Assembly: GCA_000824825.2 (NCBI GenBank)
Contig: LM655170.1
Span: forward strand, 125,425 to 189,424
From: Mesorhizobium sp. ORS 3324
GTDB taxonomy: Bacteria; Pseudomonadota; Alphaproteobacteria; Rhizobiales; Rhizobiaceae
Reading direction: 5' to 3'
Length of the DNA stretch: 64,000 bases
The position numbers and the translations under genes are program-made. Below are positions 26,761 to 35,109 of the stretch, piece by piece. The number at the start of each line of letters is the position of its first letter. The first letter of the stretch is position 1. Under the pieces are notes generated by a model. That model worked only from the letters and a program-made list of their open reading frames with translations, did no database searches and was not told where the DNA came from.

Positions 26761-28086
26761 CTACTCAATAAGTCTGAACAGCGACCAGTCGCCAGGAACC
26801 CCTTTCAGCGAATGAGAGCCCTCGCTCTGGAAGCTGAGCCCGGAGCCCATGACGAGATCCTTTACGGTGCTCGATACTAGGATACCGTTCGACGCAGCTT
26901 GAGCGGCGATGCGCGACGCGAGGTGCACTGCCAGCCCGCTAAGGTCGTTGCCGCGCCGCTCGCATTCGCCTGTATGCAGCCCGGCACGCATCGCTAGCCC
27001 CATGCGCTCCAAATCGTCTTTGATTGCCGACGCGCAACGAATGGCGCGTGTCGGCCCGGTGAAGGCGAGAACGAAGCCGTCTCCTGTCGTGTTGACTTCC
27101 AGGCCTTCGAAATTCTTAAGCTCTCGCCGAACGGCCGCGTCGTGCAGCTGAAGCAGGTCTTTCCATTTCGAGTCCCCGATCGCAGCCGCTTTCTCCGTCG
27201 ACGCTACAATGTCCGTGACGAGCACCGTCAGGAGTACTCGATCCGTTGGGGGAGTGTCGCGCGCTCCGGTCAGGAACTCCTGAATTTCCCCGACCAGTCG
27301 CTCCTGATCCCCCCATTGAGGTATGTGGTCCTCCCCGGGAAGGACGGCCAGCCGGGCTCCGGGAATGTGGGCAGCGAGATATTGACCATGAGCCAACGGC
27401 ACCCAGCGGTCACCTTGCCTATGCACCACCAGCGTGGGCACACCAATGGTCGGTAACAGGCGGCGCACATCCAGCTGAAAATTCAGCTCCATCACTGCCT
27501 TGGCTGCATCAAGGCTGGCAGAATACCGTAGGTAGGCGCCGAACCAAGATCGCGCTGCCTCGTCGTTCGCTACACTTGGTGCGCCGTCGCCGAGTTCGAA
27601 CGGACCGCCCCACGTCTCTTCCACAGCGGCAATTTCGGCTGCTCGCTGTTCTTCTCTCACGCCCCAAGGATAATCAGGTGCCCATTGGCTTCGGGCGAAC
27701 GCGCCGTATAGCACGAGCGCGGTGGTGCGCTCCGGATGAGTTGCTGCAAACATCGCGCACATGCTGCCGCCCTCTGAGACGCCCATCAGGGCCGCGCTTT
27801 CTGAACCTGCGGCGTCCATGACTGCACGAATGTCGTCGACCCGTTCTTCCAGCGTCGAGTACCTGACGTCGCGGTCGGACATACCCATGCCGCGCCTGTC
27901 GAAGCGGATCAGCCGCGAGAATGCCGCAAGTCGGGTGATCAGGCGCGCGTAGTCTGGATTTTCCCAAGCGTATTCGACGTTAGACAGCCATCCCTGAGCG
28001 AAGACGAGATCGATCGGCCCGTCACCAAGAACCTGGTAGGCGACTGATACATTGCCGCTTTTGGTATACTGCGTGCGTGGAGGCAT
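26761..28086 (-). CDS. Alpha/beta hydrolase fused to a class III nucleotide cyclase
   Basis: A 441-residue fusion. Residues about 1-270 form an alpha/beta hydrolase: LIRFDRRGMGMSD, nucleophile elbow MGVSEGGSM (Ser104), PTLVVHRQGDRWVP, and catalytic His in GEDHIPQWG. Residues about 280-440 form a class III cyclase: VLVTDIVAST with the first metal Asp, NTTGDGFVLAF with the second, and LSGLAVHLASRIAA. This architecture is known in rhizobial and mycobacterial proteins, where the hydrolase half is thought to sense a ligand. It is the second class III cyclase within 7 kb. Confidence 0.9.
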   Translation of the reverse strand: MPPRTQYTKSGNVSVAYQVLGDGPIDLVFAQGWLSNVEYAWENPDYARLITRLAAFSRLIRFDRRGMGMSDRDVRYSTLEERVDDIRAVMDAAGSESAALMGVSEGGSMCAMFAATHPERTTALVLYGAFARSQWAPDYPWGVREEQRAAEIAAVEETWGGPFELGDGAPSVANDEAARSWFGAYLRYSASLDAAKAVMELNFQLDVRRLLPTIGVPTLVVHRQGDRWVPLAHGQYLAAHIPGARLAVLPGEDHIPQWGDQERLVGEIQEFLTGARDTPPTDRVLLTVLVTDIVASTEKAAAIGDSKWKDLLQLHDAAVRRELKNFEGLEVNTTGDGFVLAFTGPTRAIRCASAIKDDLERMGLAMRAGLHTGECERRGNDLSGLAVHLASRIAAQAASNGILVSSTVKDLVMGSGLSFQSEGSHSLKGVPGDWSLFRLIE

Positions 28087-28455
28087 CGCTCAAGGGCTTT
28101 CAGAGAGAGGCGGCTTAACGCCAACTCTACCATAACGAAGTCCCGGCGGCATGACTCTTACTGCTGGGCCCTGACCGTTCGGCCATCGACCAGCTTCGGA
28201 TAGTTCGCTTTGCGCCCAATGTCAGCTACAGAAGCAAACTTAGCTTCCACCTTGATGCAGACATGTGGGCGACGATGTTGCCGGTCGTGGTGCGCCAGAA
28301 GCGGACGCTGGCGAAGCAGTGCCTCTGAGCACTTTCCCTACCGAAAAACCGCTGTCGCGGTTTACTCAAATGGCCTCGCGAGCCGCGCCCAGGAAAACAT
28401 TCAGTGTCGCCAGAGTGCGACTAAGAGTGGCCGCCAAGTCAGAGTGCCTCGGCGT
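28087..28455. other. Gene-free stretch between cyclase fusion and small gene
   Basis: About 370 bp with no supportable gene. Open frames over it are shadows or lack start signals. I see no tRNA or clear repeat. Confidence 0.45.
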
Positions 28456-28629
28456 TCAATTGGTCTTCAGAGAGCCCGCTCGATTTTCGGCAATCCACCG
28501 GGCGGCCAGCACCAGCGCTCCCATGCTGAAATCCTTGCCGTGCTTGCCCACCATCTCTTCCGATAATTTGGCGAGCCGTTCGAAAAATTCGTCCTTGCTT
28601 TTTTCTTCGGCTGTGAGTTCGGTTTGCAT
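28456..28629 (-). CDS. 57-residue hypothetical protein ending the WD40 operon
   Basis: A short gene encoding MQTELTAEEKSKDEFFERLA and continuing through EEMVGKHGKDFSMGALVLAARWIAENRAGSL to a stop. The start has AGGAGG 6 nt upstream, near-ideal. The protein is charged and helical with one amphipathic segment; no membrane helix. It follows the WD40-like gene by 32 bp on the same strand. Family not recognised. Confidence 0.7.
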   Translation of the reverse strand: MQTELTAEEKSKDEFFERLAKLSEEMVGKHGKDFSMGALVLAARWIAENRAGSLKTN

Positions 28630-28661
28630 TGCATCCTCCTGTTTTGTGCGGATCGCCGCTG

Positions 28662-29789
28662 CTATTTGAAAAGCAGCGCCGGGAAGGTGATGATCGCGGC
28701 GGTGCCGTCCACCATGCCCGCAGCCAGGTGCCGCCCGTCGCCGGACCAGGCCAGCGCGGTGATAGCGCTGCCGGAAGGTTTCACGACAAGTTCGTCGCGC
28801 GATCCGATCTGGGCGATGGTGAGACGGCCATTGGCGTAACCGGCGGCAATGATTTTCCTCTCCGGGTGCGCTGCCACCGTCTCGACAGGAACCAGCCCGG
28901 GGCGACCTGTCTCAAGCGCGCCGGAAGCCGCGTCATGAAGCGGCGGGGTGGCCACCGACCAGCCGGCGATACGGAAAGCGCCCGACGCAAACAGCGCATT
29001 CGCCGGCCGGCTCCAGCACACCGTCCGAACCGGCGAGGGAAATCCGCCGACGATGGCCGATTGACCATCTGCCGGACTGGCAAGGACAAAGCCTCCGGTC
29101 TCAAGTCCGCATGCCAGCCATGAACCGTCGCCGCTCCAGCGAAGCGACGTCAGGCCTGCCGGCGTGGAAAAATCGCGCAGCGGCACGGGATCGCCGTCGA
29201 CCGTCCGGATCGACACTCCATTGCCGGAATCGAAGGCAAGCTGTTTCCCGTCCGGCGATAAGGCAATTGCGTGCGTCGATGAGTACGCTGCTTGCTGCAG
29301 CTTCACCATCTCGTCGTGGGCGCGCGACAGGAAGACGTCATGTCCATTGCTGATCGCCGTCGTAGCGGTCCCGTCGTTATGATCGATGGCGACGATCGGC
29401 CCCTCGATGTTGATAGGTGTCTCCGTGACCTCCCCGTCCGCCGCCAGGTGCAGTGCCTGGCCGGTTGTCGTACCAATAAGAAAGCCGGAGCGAAGATAGC
29501 TCGTGAGCGGCACGTCACCATCTGCCAGCGCTGATGTGGCGATTAGCGGAGCCGTGGGCATCTGGCGCGGTCGGATCGTTGTTTGTCCGAGGTCGCCGCT
29601 TACCCTGATCCTCGATTCCGGCTGCTCCTGATCAGCCACCGGCCCGATGGCGACGCTTCCGTCCACGGATGTGAATGCGACGGCAGAGCCATCGGCGCTG
29701 AAACATACGGCGGCAATCGCCGCGGGCCGCTGCCAGCTTCGCGCCAGCAGGTCGAATGGGCTCAGGTTTTGGGTTGCTTGCTGGTTCAC
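28662..29789 (-). CDS. WD40-like beta-propeller protein
   Basis: A 375-residue protein with about six or seven degenerate WD40-type blades, seen as recurring SPDG/SGDG turns followed by hydrophobic strands (AAVCFSADGSAVAFTSVDG, AIALSPDGKQLAFDSGNG, SLRWSGDGSWLACGLETG, ALAWSGDGRHLAAGMVDG). Such propellers are binding scaffolds. There is no signal peptide or membrane segment. The GTG start overlaps the preceding stop as GTGA and has GGAGAGGAG just upstream. It belongs to a tight four-gene unit with no recognised enzymes; the partner and role are unknown. Confidence 0.82.
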   Translation of the reverse strand: MNQQATQNLSPFDLLARSWQRPAAIAAVCFSADGSAVAFTSVDGSVAIGPVADQEQPESRIRVSGDLGQTTIRPRQMPTAPLIATSALADGDVPLTSYLRSGFLIGTTTGQALHLAADGEVTETPINIEGPIVAIDHNDGTATTAISNGHDVFLSRAHDEMVKLQQAAYSSTHAIALSPDGKQLAFDSGNGVSIRTVDGDPVPLRDFSTPAGLTSLRWSGDGSWLACGLETGGFVLASPADGQSAIVGGFPSPVRTVCWSRPANALFASGAFRIAGWSVATPPLHDAASGALETGRPGLVPVETVAAHPERKIIAAGYANGRLTIAQIGSRDELVVKPSGSAITALAWSGDGRHLAAGMVDGTAAIITFPALLFK

Positions 29790-30130
29790 GGCTCCTCTCC
29801 ATTACTGCCGCTTGTTGCCTTCGCGAGCGCGCGGTCGACCTCTGCGATCTCGCTCTCGATTGCCGCGATGCGTTCCTCGCTGCTCATGTATGCCTCGCTC
29901 GCGACCGTGGCGCTCTGCTCAACGTCATGCAAATCCCGCACCAGTTGGATGCTGGCGCCGGCTCTGCCGATTTCGAGCTGCAGGCGCAGCACGTCCATCT
30001 CGATACCGGCAAGCTTCTGACTGAGCCGCAGTGCTTCAGCCGTGAACGCCGAGGCGTCGGCGACAAGGGCAAGCCGGCGCGTCGCCAGCGTGGCGAGAGC
30101 ACGGGCTTGTCCTTTGGCCAAGCCGCCCAT
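29786..30130 (-). CDS. Coiled-coil hypothetical protein
   Basis: A 114-residue, almost wholly helical protein with Leu/Ala heptads through much of its length (ALRLSQKLAGIEMDVLRLQL, IAAIESEIAEVDRALAKA), suggesting a coiled coil. A GTG at 30133 could also start it; the ATG at 30130 overlaps the upstream stop as TGATG. It is translationally coupled to both neighbours. Function unknown. Confidence 0.72.
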   Translation of the reverse strand: MGGLAKGQARALATLATRRLALVADASAFTAEALRLSQKLAGIEMDVLRLQLEIGRAGASIQLVRDLHDVEQSATVASEAYMSSEERIAAIESEIAEVDRALAKATSGSNGEEP

Positions 30131-30585
30131 CACTGTTCGTCCGCGGGTTTTTCGAATGCCGACAACAAGCTCCGGAGACCATCGGCCTGCGAGTGAAACT
30201 GTTTTTCGGCGGTCTCGATATGGCTCTTCAACTGGTCCCAGATGTCGACGCGGATCATGGATGTCGAGTCGCCGGTAAGGCGCTCGATCTCGTCGATGCG
30301 AAACTGGCGCGACAGCGAGACGCCGGAAAACACGAAGTCGCGCAACAGGATCGCGTGGCTTTCGATGAACAGATTGATCATCGGATGCGTCTCAGCGCTC
30401 ACGCCGCGGGCGGCAAGCTCGGCCCGGATGAAATCCTGGAAGTGGCCCTGCAGGCGGTGCTGGCTCTCGCCCATGAATCGCATGACGAAAACCAGATCGC
30501 GCGGCATGAGCCTGACGAGTTCGGCGCTCACGTCGTCCGGCTGGATGGGCTGGGAGCGGTCTGGGCTGTCATCGTCGCTCGGCAT
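30130..30585 (-). CDS. Hypothetical helical protein heading the WD40 operon
   Basis: A 151-residue soluble, mainly helical protein (VSAELVRLMPRDLVFVMRFM, HPMINLFIESHAILLRDFVF, IRVDIWDQLKSHIETAEKQF). I do not recognise a family. It is first in a four-gene minus-strand unit: this protein, a coiled-coil protein, a WD40-like propeller and a 57-residue protein. It is divergent from the di-iron monooxygenase operon across a 566-bp region. Confidence 0.72.
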   Translation of the reverse strand: MPSDDDSPDRSQPIQPDDVSAELVRLMPRDLVFVMRFMGESQHRLQGHFQDFIRAELAARGVSAETHPMINLFIESHAILLRDFVFSGVSLSRQFRIDEIERLTGDSTSMIRVDIWDQLKSHIETAEKQFHSQADGLRSLLSAFEKPADEQ

Positions 30586-30725
30586 CGTCTTTCTCGGCTT
30601 GCCTCCTGCCCGCGATCTGCTCCCAAATAATGTATGAAATGATCGAAATGAATAGAGCCTGACTATTTTAATTTATATTGCAATCGCTAACAGTATATAT
30701 CGCAGTGCACAAAATTCTCAGAAGT

Positions 30726-30739
30726 ATTACATATGTAAT
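30726..30739. promoter_or_regulatory. 14-bp perfect palindrome ATTACATATGTAAT
   Basis: A perfect palindrome about 100 bp upstream of the sigma-54 promoter core, in an AT-rich stretch unlike the surrounding DNA. It could be a regulator-binding site for the monooxygenase operon or the divergent WD40 operon. Confidence 0.45.
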
Positions 30740-30742
30740 ATA

Positions 30743-30767
30743 CAACTGTAAAATATCGTTACAGTTG
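30743..30767. promoter_or_regulatory. Candidate activator-binding site: CAACTGTAA-N7-TTACAGTTG
   Basis: A perfect inverted repeat with 9-bp arms and a 7-bp spacer, centred about 85 bp upstream of the -24 element. That position suits an upstream activator sequence for a sigma-54 enhancer-binding protein. The activator encoded at 42204-44279 is the likely binder; this is inference. Confidence 0.6.
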
Positions 30768-30836
30768 CTAGGATGTTGCTGGGTGGAACGGGCTGCGATC
30801 TCGGCCCAGGCGCTGGTTACGGGCTTCAATTCCAAT

Positions 30837-30854
30837 TTGGCACGGTGTTTGCTT
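30837..30854 (+). promoter_or_regulatory. Sigma-54 (-24/-12) promoter of the monooxygenase operon
   Basis: The sequence TTGGCACGGTGTTTGCTT matches the RpoN consensus TGGCAC-N5-TTGC exactly, with GG at 30839-30840 and GC at 30851-30852. Transcription should start near 30863, giving a leader of about 290 nt before the large hydroxylase gene. The operon has a sigma-54 activator gene downstream, which fits. Confidence 0.88.
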
Positions 30855-31080
30855 CACCATTGGCATAAGAAGCCCATCGCGCTCTGACGCGGTGCCAAAA
30901 GAACGAAGGACCGGAGGAAGCAGCAGGACACGCGCTTCGATGCGCCCATCGCGAAATGCGATCGGCGTTTCGCAGCTCCCGCAGGCCCCCCGAAAACCTT
31001 TGCCGCGATCCACTTGAATGGCTGGACCCGGTGTCGCGCCTGGATGCGCAACCCTTTGTCGCGCCGTTCGCAAACTCACT

Positions 31081-31099
31081 GACGGCATTGTGTGCCGTC
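31081..31099 (+). other. Hairpin in the monooxygenase leader
   Basis: GACGGCA (31081-31087) and TGCCGTC (31093-31099) form a perfect 7-bp stem with a 5-nt loop, about 50 nt before the first gene. A weaker stem, GCGAAA/TTTCGC, lies at 30951-30973. No U-run follows, so neither is a plain terminator; a role in message stability or leader control is possible. Confidence 0.4.
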
Positions 31100-31151
31100 T
31101 CATGTCCTGGATCGAGGGATCCATGGCTCAACCTGGTGGAGGCTTATGACG

Positions 31152-32819
31152 ATGTCGTCGTTGACACTTAACAAGATTACCTCGCAGCGCGGTATTTCCG
31201 TGGGCGAGGCAACCAAGAAGATTTCCGACCTCGGTTGGAATCCGACCTATGTCCAGGAAGCGATGACGTTTCCGACCGACTACAAGATCGCCAAGGCGCC
31301 GCGCGATCCGATGAAGCAGGTGCTGCGCTCCTACTTCCCCATGCAGGAGGAAAAGGACAATCGCGTCTACGGTGCGCTCGACGCCGCCCTTCGCGGTGAC
31401 ATGTTCCGCAATGTCGAGCCGCGCTGGGTGGAGTGGATGAAGCTTTTCCTCGCCATCATTCCCTTCCCGGAAATTTCCGCGGCCCGCTCGATGGCGATGG
31501 TGGCGCGCCTGGCGCCCGGCGAGGACCTCAGGACCGGTTTCACCATGCAGATGGTCGACGAGTTCCGCCACTCCACCATCCAGATGAATCTGAAGAAGTG
31601 GTACATGGAGAACTACATCGACCCGGCAGGGTTCGACATCACCGAAGAAGCCTTCGGCAAGTGCTACGCGACCACGATCGGCCGCCAGTTCGGCGAAGGC
31701 TTCATCACCGGCGATACGATGACGGCTGCCTGCATGTACCTCACCGTCGTCGCTGAGACCGCCTTCACCAACACGCTCTTCGTCGCCATGCCGTCGGAGG
31801 CGGCCCGCAACGGCGACTACGCGCTGCCGACCGTGTTCCTGTCGGTGCAGTCCGACGAGAGCCGCCACATCGGCAACGGCCATTCGCTGCTGATGGCCGC
31901 CCTGAAGGAGCCGGAGAACCATCTGCTCCTGGAGCGCGACCTGCGCTACGCCTTCTGGCAGAACCACGCCATCGTCGACGCCGCCATCGGGACCTTCATC
32001 GAATACGGCACCACCAACCGCGACAAGAACAAGGAGTCCTACGCGGAGATGTGGCATCGCTGGATCTACGAAGACTACTATCGCACCTACATGCTGCCGC
32101 TCGAGAAATACGGCATCAAGGTCCATCATGACGACGTCCAGGCCGCCTGGGAACGCATCACCAAAAAGAACTACGTCCACAAGGTCGGCCAGTTCTTCGC
32201 CGTCGGCTGGCCGGTCAACTTCTGGCGAATCGAGGCTCAGACCGACAAGGACTTCGAGTGGTTCGAGCACAAATATCCGGGCTGGTACGCCGAGTTCGGC
32301 GACTTCTGGAAATGGTATGCCAAGCTCAGCCACAAGGGCGAGAAGGTGCTGCTGTTCAACAGCGATGTCGGCTACGTCTATCCGCACCGCTGCTGGTCTT
32401 GCCTGGTGCCTTGCCTGATCCGCGAGGACATGGTGGTCGATGAGATCGACGGGCAGTTGCACACCTTCGCCCACGAACTCGACCGCTGGACCGCCGTCGA
32501 AGCCTTCGCCGACGAGTATCAGGGCCGCCCGACGCCCGCGATGGGCCGCTTCAGCGGCAAGCGCGAATGGGAAACGCTCTATGACGGCTGGGACCTCGCG
32601 GATGCCATCAAGGACCTCAACTTCGTTCGTTCCGACGGTAAGACGCTGATCCCGCAGCCGCACCTGCGCTTCGGCGCCGACGAGCAGTGGACGCTCGACG
32701 ACGTGCGCGGCAACATCCTCGGGTCGCCGCTCAAGGCGCTTCGCAGCATGTCGCCAGCGGACCGCGAGAAGCACCTTGCCGAGTATCGGGCGGGCTTCAC
32801 CATCACGCCGTTCAACTGA
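31152..32819 (+). CDS. mimA: Soluble di-iron monooxygenase, large (alpha) hydroxylase subunit
   Basis: A 555-residue protein carrying the di-iron centre of a propane/acetone/phenol-type monooxygenase (mim/prm group). Iron ligands are Glu107 (PFPE), Glu137 and His140 in DEFRH, Glu202 (AET), Glu236 and His239 in DESRH. Their spacing equals that of methane monooxygenase (114, 144, 147, 209, 243, 246) throughout. Long stretches such as SYFPMQEEKDNRVYGA and GRQFGEGFITGD agree with mycobacterial MimA as I recall it. GGTGGAGG precedes; an ATG at 31146 is an alternative start. It is first gene of an eight-gene operon. It activates O2 to hydroxylate a small alkane, ketone or phenol; the exact substrate cannot be read from sequence. 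Confidence 0.95.
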   Translation: MSSLTLNKITSQRGISVGEATKKISDLGWNPTYVQEAMTFPTDYKIAKAPRDPMKQVLRSYFPMQEEKDNRVYGALDAALRGDMFRNVEPRWVEWMKLFLAIIPFPEISAARSMAMVARLAPGEDLRTGFTMQMVDEFRHSTIQMNLKKWYMENYIDPAGFDITEEAFGKCYATTIGRQFGEGFITGDTMTAACMYLTVVAETAFTNTLFVAMPSEAARNGDYALPTVFLSVQSDESRHIGNGHSLLMAALKEPENHLLLERDLRYAFWQNHAIVDAAIGTFIEYGTTNRDKNKESYAEMWHRWIYEDYYRTYMLPLEKYGIKVHHDDVQAAWERITKKNYVHKVGQFFAVGWPVNFWRIEAQTDKDFEWFEHKYPGWYAEFGDFWKWYAKLSHKGEKVLLFNSDVGYVYPHRCWSCLVPCLIREDMVVDEIDGQLHTFAHELDRWTAVEAFADEYQGRPTPAMGRFSGKREWETLYDGWDLADAIKDLNFVRSDGKTLIPQPHLRFGADEQWTLDDVRGNILGSPLKALRSMSPADREKHLAEYRAGFTITPFN

Positions 32820-32922
32820 CCATCCGAGCGCGGGGGTCGGGTCCGACCCCCGCGACATTCCAAAGGAAGGCCACTTCCCGACCCGCAGGGGCGGGGAACG
32901 GAGAGGAATTGGGAGGTTATCG

Positions 32923-33981
32923 ATGACTGGTGCTCACACGGTGCGCCTGGAGCCGGTCGGCGTCGAGTTCGAGGTCGAAAACGGTGAAACGGTCCTGAAC
33001 GCGGCATTCCGCCAGGGTATCGCGCTGCCGCATGGCTGCAAGGAAGGGCAATGCTCGGCTTGCAAATGCGTGCTGCTCGAAGGCGAAGTCGACATGCTGA
33101 AATACTCGACCTTCGCGCTCAACGACATGGAGAAGGAGAGCGGCCACGTCCTGTTGTGCCGGTCGATCGCCTATTCCGACATGCAGGTCGAGCTCCTCAA
33201 CTACGACGAGGAGGTTCTGGCGAAATCAATCGCGGTGAAGACGTTCAGTGGCCGGATCTCGAAATTCGAGCATCTCACCCACGACATCCGCGGCATCGAG
33301 ATTGAACTCGGCTCGCCGATAAAATTCTGGGCTGGGCAATATGTCGACATCACAGTCACCACGCAAAAAGGGGAGACGATTACGCGCTCGTTCTCCATGG
33401 CAAATACGCCGGACCAAACCCAAAAGCTCTCCTTCATCATCAAGAAATACCCCGAAGGAAAGTTCTCCGGAGAACTCGATTCCGGAGGCATCCGCGTCGG
33501 AGCCGAGGTCACCGTCGTCGGCCCCTATGGAACCTGTTTCCGACGGGAAGAGCGGCAAGGTCCCCTGATCCTGGTCGGCGCCGGATCCGGCATGTCGCCG
33601 GTCTGGTCGATCCTCAACGATCACCTGAAGAGCGGCGAAAAGCGGGACATCTATTTCTTCTATGGCGCGCGCACGCCCAGCGACCTGTTCTATCTCGACA
33701 GGATCGCCGAGCTCGCCGGCCGGCACCCGGAGCTGAACTTCATCCCCGTTCTCTCGCACGTCAACGGCGAGGCCTGGGATGGCGAGCGCGGCTTCGTGCA
33801 CCAGAGTGTAGACGCCAAGCTCAAGCAGCTTGCGGTCGACGGACAGGGCGACGTCTATGCCTGCGGTCCGCCGCCGATGATCGACGCGCTGCAGCCCGTC
33901 CTGTTCATGAACGGCTTCGAGACCGAACGCATCTTCTTCGACAGGTTCACCACATCGTCCAGCGCCGCCCCGGCCCATTGA
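32923..33981 (+). CDS. mimB: Monooxygenase reductase (2Fe-2S ferredoxin, FAD, NADH domains)
   Basis: A 352-residue electron-transfer subunit. Residues about 1-95 form a plant-type ferredoxin with CKEGQCSACKC and a final Cys in LLCRS. Next is an FAD-binding barrel (about 105-205, with TRSFSMANTP), then an NAD(P)H domain (GAGSGMSPVWSIL, ACGPPPMIDA). It passes electrons from NAD(P)H through FAD and the cluster to the di-iron hydroxylase. GGGAGG lies 6 nt before the ATG at 32923; an open extension upstream is intergenic. Gene order large subunit, reductase, small subunit, coupling protein is that of mim/prm operons. Confidence 0.95.
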   Translation: MTGAHTVRLEPVGVEFEVENGETVLNAAFRQGIALPHGCKEGQCSACKCVLLEGEVDMLKYSTFALNDMEKESGHVLLCRSIAYSDMQVELLNYDEEVLAKSIAVKTFSGRISKFEHLTHDIRGIEIELGSPIKFWAGQYVDITVTTQKGETITRSFSMANTPDQTQKLSFIIKKYPEGKFSGELDSGGIRVGAEVTVVGPYGTCFRREERQGPLILVGAGSGMSPVWSILNDHLKSGEKRDIYFFYGARTPSDLFYLDRIAELAGRHPELNFIPVLSHVNGEAWDGERGFVHQSVDAKLKQLAVDGQGDVYACGPPPMIDALQPVLFMNGFETERIFFDRFTTSSSAAPAH

Positions 33982-34034
33982 GGCGGGTCGGAGCCGACGA
34001 CTTTAGAGCAACTGCAACAAAGGGAGTGAAGACA

Positions 34035-35093
34035 ATGGTAGCAACGTCGAGTTCAGTAGGATCGGGAGCCGCGGGAGCCGCGGTGTTCGCCGATTCGGAC
34101 AGCCGCAGGTATCGGTATTTCGATCCGAAAGGTCAGCGCGCCACCCACTACGAGGATGTCACGGTCGACGTGCAGCCCGATCCCGAGCGCTACCTGATCC
34201 AGGACTGGATCATCAACTTCCCGGACGGCAAAGGCGCCTACGTCAAGGACAACACGGCTGCCAAGAGCTCGAACTGGCACGCGTTCCGCGCTCCCGACCA
34301 GGAATGGGAACGCACGCATTACCAGCGCCAGTCGAAGATCGAGACGATGGTTCAAAGCGTCATCACCAACGCCCGCCGCGCCGGCGCGCCGAAGACGTTC
34401 GACAAGGTCTGGGCCAAGCTCCTGCAGGCGCACCTCGGAGCATGGAAGCATGCCGAGTTTGGCCTGGGCACGTCGCTCATGCAGGCGCAGCGCTACGGCT
34501 ACACGCAGATGATCAACAATGCGACGCTGACCAACTCTTCCTACAAGCTGAGGCTCGCCCAGGACATCACGCTTTATCTGGCCGAGATCGGCATGGACAT
34601 CGCCGGCTGGGACGATGAGCTCGGCAAGAAGCATTGGCTGGAGGACGGCGTCTGGCAGGGCACTCGCGAGGCGGTCGAGACCATCATGGGCACGGCCGAC
34701 TATCTCGAGCAGTACTTCGCCATCAACATCGTGTTCGAGCCGCTGGTGGGCGAATTGTTCCGCTCCGGCTTCCTCATGCAGGCTGCGGCGGCCAATCACG
34801 ACTTCATCACGCCGCCGGTGATTTCGGCGGCTGAAGCCGACTACGAGCGCAACCTCGCCAACACCATCGACCTCATCTACCTGCTCGCCCACGACGAGAA
34901 GCACGGGGCGGACAACAAGAAGCTTTTCCAGGGCTGGATGAACAAGCATGGCGCGCTCGCCGACAAGGCGGCCACCGGCCTTCAGCCGATCTGGTCGATG
35001 CCGCATTCCAAGCCGGTTTCCTTCACCGACGTTCGCGCCCAATCCGAGGAACGGATTGGCCGGATCCTCGGCGAACTCGGCCTCAAGCGCTGA
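34035..35093 (+). CDS. mimC: Soluble di-iron monooxygenase, small (beta) hydroxylase subunit
   Basis: A 352-residue structural partner of the alpha subunit. It has the ferritin-like helical pattern of the beta subunits (YLIQDWIINFPDGKG, LGAWKHAEFGLGTSLMQAQR, YLEQYFAINIVFEPLVGELF) but no complete set of iron ligands, as expected. GGGAG lies upstream of the ATG at 34035. It sits between reductase and coupling-protein genes. It should form an alpha2beta2 hydroxylase with MimA. Confidence 0.93.
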   Translation: MVATSSSVGSGAAGAAVFADSDSRRYRYFDPKGQRATHYEDVTVDVQPDPERYLIQDWIINFPDGKGAYVKDNTAAKSSNWHAFRAPDQEWERTHYQRQSKIETMVQSVITNARRAGAPKTFDKVWAKLLQAHLGAWKHAEFGLGTSLMQAQRYGYTQMINNATLTNSSYKLRLAQDITLYLAEIGMDIAGWDDELGKKHWLEDGVWQGTREAVETIMGTADYLEQYFAINIVFEPLVGELFRSGFLMQAAAANHDFITPPVISAAEADYERNLANTIDLIYLLAHDEKHGADNKKLFQGWMNKHGALADKAATGLQPIWSMPHSKPVSFTDVRAQSEERIGRILGELGLKR

Positions 35094-35109
35094 ACAGGGG
35101 AGAAGCAAC

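Noticed and set aside
30768-31124. Minus-strand 118-codon frame in the monooxygenase leader
   Set aside because: It would overlap the sigma-54 promoter, has no ribosome-binding site and no recognisable domain.
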